From contig DIYP01000007.1 of the NCBI GenBank assembly GCA_002427735.1, forward strand, positions 277,219-341,218: a stretch of DNA of 64,000 nucleotides, in the 5' to 3' direction. Position numbers and translations under genes: made by a program. Each line of letters opens with the position of its first letter. Within the stretch, counting starts at the first letter, position 1. The notes beneath the pieces are model-generated. The model did not search any database, was not told the DNA's origin, and saw nothing but the letters and a program-made list of their open reading frames with translations. This stretch comes from Flavobacteriales bacterium UBA6051. GTDB taxonomy: Bacteria > Bacteroidota > Bacteroidia > Flavobacteriales_D > Crocinitomicaceae. Positions 61,709-64,000 of the stretch are shown here, piece by piece.

Positions 61709-63184
61709 ATGGCGCAGAAGTATACAACGCGATCGGAAGATTACTCGAAATGGTATAATGAACTTGTAGGAAGGGCTGATTTGGCAGAGCACTCGGATGT
61801 TAAGGGGTGTATGGTAATTAAGCCTTATGGTTATGCCATTTGGGAGAAAATGAAAGAAGTTCTTGATAAGAAGTTTAAAGAAACAGGGCATTCCAATGCT
61901 TACTTCCCCTTATTTATTCCTAAGTCGTATTTAAGTAAAGAAGCTAGTCATGTAGATGGATTTGCGAAAGAATGTGCGGTTGTAACACATTATAGACTCA
62001 AGAATGCAGAAGATGGAAGCGGTGTTGTTGTTGATCCGAATGCAAAATTGGAAGAAGAACTGATTGTGCGTCCTACTTCTGAAACTATTATTTGGAATTC
62101 TTACAAAAATTGGATTCAGTCTTATCGGGATTTGCCTATTTTGATTAATCAGTGGGCAAATGTTGTTCGTTGGGAAATGAGAACTCGGATATTTCTTCGA
62201 ACTGCTGAGTTTTTATGGCAGGAAGGTCATACTGCTCATGCTACAAAAGAGGAGGCTATTGAAGAAACAGAACGTATGTGTAATGTTTACGCTGATTTTG
62301 CAGAGGATTACATGGCCATGCCTGTTATCAAAGGTTTGAAGACAGAAAGTGAGCGCTTTGCCGGTGCAGATGAAACATACTGTATTGAAGCAATGATGCA
62401 AGATGGTAAAGCATTACAAGCCGGAACGTCGCACTTTCTAGGTCAAAACTTCGCAAAAGCGTTTGATGTGAAGTTTGCAGATAAAGATGGAAAGTTGGAA
62501 CATGTATGGGCAACGTCGTGGGGTGTATCCACACGATTGATGGGGGCACTCATAATGACTCATTCAGATGATGAGGGATTGGTTCTTCCACCGAACCTTG
62601 CGCCAATTCAGGTGGTAGCTGTTCCTATTTACAAGTCAGAGGAAGATTTAAAGGCGATCTCGGAAAAGTTTGAGCTTTTGAGTAAGTCTCTTAAGGCTAA
62701 AGGAGTTTCGTTCAAGTATGACGATGATGATAATCGAAGACCAGGTTGGAAATTCGCTGAATATGAGTCTAAAGGTGTACCAGTTCGTTTAGCAATGGGG
62801 CCAAGAGATTTGGAGAATGGTAAAATAGAGGTGGCACGAAGAGATTTGAAATCGAAAGAAGTGGTTGAATTCGATGGTGTTGAAGAATATATTGAAAAGC
62901 TTTTGTCTGATATTCAGCAAAACTTGTTTGATAAGGCTTCTGCTTTTCGTTCGTCTCATCTTCAGGAGGTAGATAGCTATGAAGACTTTAAAACAAAATT
63001 AGAGTCTGACGGCGGTTTCTTTCTGGCGCACTGGGACGGGACGAAAGAGACCGAGGCTAAAATAAAGGAAGAGACTAAGGCTACGATTCGTTGTATACCT
63101 TTAGATCGAAAAGAAGAAGAAGGTGTGTGCATGGTGACAGGTAAAAAGTCTGAAGGGCGCGTGATCTTCGCAAAAGCTTATTGA
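61709..63184 (+). CDS. proS: Prolyl-tRNA synthetase, archaeal/eukaryotic-like type
   Basis: A 491-residue class II synthetase. Motif 2 and active-site blocks are RPTSETIIWNSYKNWIQ and RWEMRTRIFLRTAEFLWQEGHTAHA; motif 3 is SWGVSTRLMGALIM; TSHFLGQNF lies between. The anticodon-binding domain and the C-terminal zinc-type domain (about 410-491) are present, but the bacterial INS editing domain between motifs 2 and 3 is missing, as in archaeal/eukaryotic ProRS. Cys-containing C-terminus: CIPLDRKEEEGVCMVTGKKS. One base before the next gene. Confidence 0.95.
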   Translation: MAQKYTTRSEDYSKWYNELVGRADLAEHSDVKGCMVIKPYGYAIWEKMKEVLDKKFKETGHSNAYFPLFIPKSYLSKEASHVDGFAKECAVVTHYRLKNAEDGSGVVVDPNAKLEEELIVRPTSETIIWNSYKNWIQSYRDLPILINQWANVVRWEMRTRIFLRTAEFLWQEGHTAHATKEEAIEETERMCNVYADFAEDYMAMPVIKGLKTESERFAGADETYCIEAMMQDGKALQAGTSHFLGQNFAKAFDVKFADKDGKLEHVWATSWGVSTRLMGALIMTHSDDEGLVLPPNLAPIQVVAVPIYKSEEDLKAISEKFELLSKSLKAKGVSFKYDDDDNRRPGWKFAEYESKGVPVRLAMGPRDLENGKIEVARRDLKSKEVVEFDGVEEYIEKLLSDIQQNLFDKASAFRSSHLQEVDSYEDFKTKLESDGGFFLAHWDGTKETEAKIKEETKATIRCIPLDRKEEEGVCMVTGKKSEGRVIFAKAY

Positions 63185-63185
63185 T

Positions 63186-63872
63186 ATGGATAAAGATGAA
63201 AGAAGAGAAGGAATTATAGACCTTTTGATTAATAAAGCTGCTGTAAAACAGGATATTGCAGATTACTCAGAAGGTGTTTTTAATTCGTTTAAAGTCGTCG
63301 TTGAGAACGAACTAGATGAATTAAGAAAAGTAGTTGATGATCAGCGTATCCGTCTGAAGTATCAAGATATGGGGAAATTTGAGTTCCGTATTTTCATTGG
63401 TAGCGACGCGTTGGTTTTTCAGTTACATCCTAATGTTTTTCGTTTTGACGATGAGCATCCTATTTGGAATTCAAACTACATAAAAGAGAATGGTGCCAAT
63501 GGTTATTTCGGCGTCATTAATATTTATAATTTTCTTGCAGAGTCGTTTGAGCAGAATAGAATGAATGATGCCGGATACCTCATTGGGAGAATGTTCATGA
63601 ATCACAATTATCATTTTATGGTAGAAGGGAAGGGGCAGTTAGGTTTTCTCTTCCGTGATCTCGAAAAAAGCATTTTAACTGATAGTGTGATGCGCACTAT
63701 TGTACAGTGTGCAATGGCCTATGCTATTGAGTTTGATTTAATTATGCCGCCATACCAATTGGTTCAAGAAGTTTCAACTGGGCAGATCAATGCAATTAGC
63801 GCTGGATTACAGCAGGCTACAGGTAAAAGACTTGGTTTTAAATTCTCTGCAGAGGATAACGATGTTTTTTAG
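63186..63872 (+). CDS. Conserved hypothetical protein
   Basis: A 228-residue cytosolic protein starting one base after proS, so likely co-transcribed. Predicted alpha/beta with blocks KYQDMGKFEFRIFIGSDALVFQLHPNVFRF, GYFGVINIYNFLAES and GYLIGRMFMNHNYHFMVEGKGQLGFLF. I recognise it as a conserved Bacteroidota hypothetical but no function. No membrane segment or known catalytic motif. Confidence 0.7.
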   Translation: MDKDERREGIIDLLINKAAVKQDIADYSEGVFNSFKVVVENELDELRKVVDDQRIRLKYQDMGKFEFRIFIGSDALVFQLHPNVFRFDDEHPIWNSNYIKENGANGYFGVINIYNFLAESFEQNRMNDAGYLIGRMFMNHNYHFMVEGKGQLGFLFRDLEKSILTDSVMRTIVQCAMAYAIEFDLIMPPYQLVQEVSTGQINAISAGLQQATGKRLGFKFSAEDNDVF

Positions 63873-63891
63873 AAAAAAATCTTTTCTATCG

Positions 63892-63922
63892 TTTGCTATT
63901 AAAGAATTTCAATATATATTTG
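63892..63922 (+). promoter_or_regulatory. Promoter of the tRNA gene at the right edge
   Basis: -33 TTTG (63892-63895), 19-base spacer, -7 TATATTTG (63915-63922): the best full match to the Bacteroidota consensus in this window. It implies a leader of about 50 bases. Confidence 0.75.
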
Positions 63923-63977
63923 CACCCGCCTAAGGAGGCAGCGTTGTTGCCGAATTTGGAGATTTGAAATATTACAA

Positions 63978-64000
63978 GGCCCATTCGTCTAGTGGTTAGG
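63978..64000 (+). tRNA. tRNA-Glu, 5' end only (cut by window edge)
   Basis: The last 23 bases read GGCCCATTCGTCTAGTGGTT plus AGG: acceptor 5' strand and D-arm with TTCGTCTAGTGGTTAGG, the form usual for tRNA-Glu of Bacteroidota. The anticodon is outside the window, so Glu is inferred from the D-arm; tRNA-Gln is less likely. Confidence 0.7.

Noticed and set aside
63871..63890. TAGAAAA/TTTTCTA repeat after the last CDS as a terminator
   Set aside because: The stem is purely A/T except one pair and lies against the tRNA promoter; too weak to support.
1..64000. CRISPR array, IS element, prophage, integron or plasmid origin
   Set aside because: No regularly spaced repeats, transposase, integrase, phage structural or replication-initiator genes were seen on either strand.

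Overview
The window comes from a low-GC Gram-negative bacterium of the phylum Bacteroidota, most likely order Flavobacteriales. Four lines of evidence agree. Three large secreted proteins end in type IX secretion (T9SS) type A sorting domains. Promoters match the Bacteroidota form TTG-N17-20-TAnnTTTG. The lineage shows a short CarB without the MGS domain and a dihydroorotase-like protein without the usual metal ligands. Its ProRS is of the short archaeal/eukaryotic type. A Crocinitomicaceae/Cryomorphaceae-like source is possible, but that finer placement is inference. I see no phage, IS element, integron, plasmid gene or CRISPR array; the region reads as ordinary chromosome with one surface-glycan island.

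Layout. 1-7000: the 3' part of a GH2 beta-mannosidase, a small lipoprotein, a gingipain-like C25 cysteine protease and a second T9SS cargo of unknown function. 6900-7800: a MarR regulator with an overlapping OsmC-type peroxidase. 7800-22100, nearly all minus strand: RluE pseudouridine synthase, a small methyltransferase, a degenerate dihydroorotase, a BatA/VWA membrane protein, a PPOX-class flavoprotein, a TIGR02757 protein, LolD, RibBA, two GT4 glycosyltransferases, an LptF/LptG-type permease, a START-like protein and two lipoproteins. 22100-28000: rpsA with a structured leader, a TPR protein and gyrA. 28000-38900: a 514-base divergent spacer rich in palindromes, clpC, murQ, a PyrR-like phosphoribosyltransferase, carB, a DUF4834 protein and a YfhO-family membrane protein.

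38862-50000 is the accessory centrepiece: a nonulosonic (sialic/legionaminic-like) acid island. A compact minus-strand run encodes a LegB-like 4,6-dehydratase, LegC-like aminotransferase, NeuD/LegH-like acyltransferase, GT2 glycosyltransferase, canonical NeuB/LegI-like synthase, SpsF-like cytidylyltransferase, a second strongly diverged NeuB-like synthase, and a PtmE-like CBS-nucleotidyltransferase. A Wzx-like flippase and a large GT-B-like glycosyltransferase flank it. No hydrolysing 2-epimerase (NeuC/LegG), PtmA-like oxidoreductase or classical NeuA is visible, so the route as drawn here has a gap. Upstream, a DUF1573 lipoprotein and a CtpA-type protease lie in the same orientation with only 23-24 base gaps.

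50000-64000: an NlpC/P60 hydrolase, a small membrane protein, clpB, a LysM glucosaminidase, an unrecognised 509-residue helical protein, a PKD-repeat T9SS cargo, proS, a conserved hypothetical protein, and the first 23 bases of a probable tRNA-Glu behind a very good promoter.
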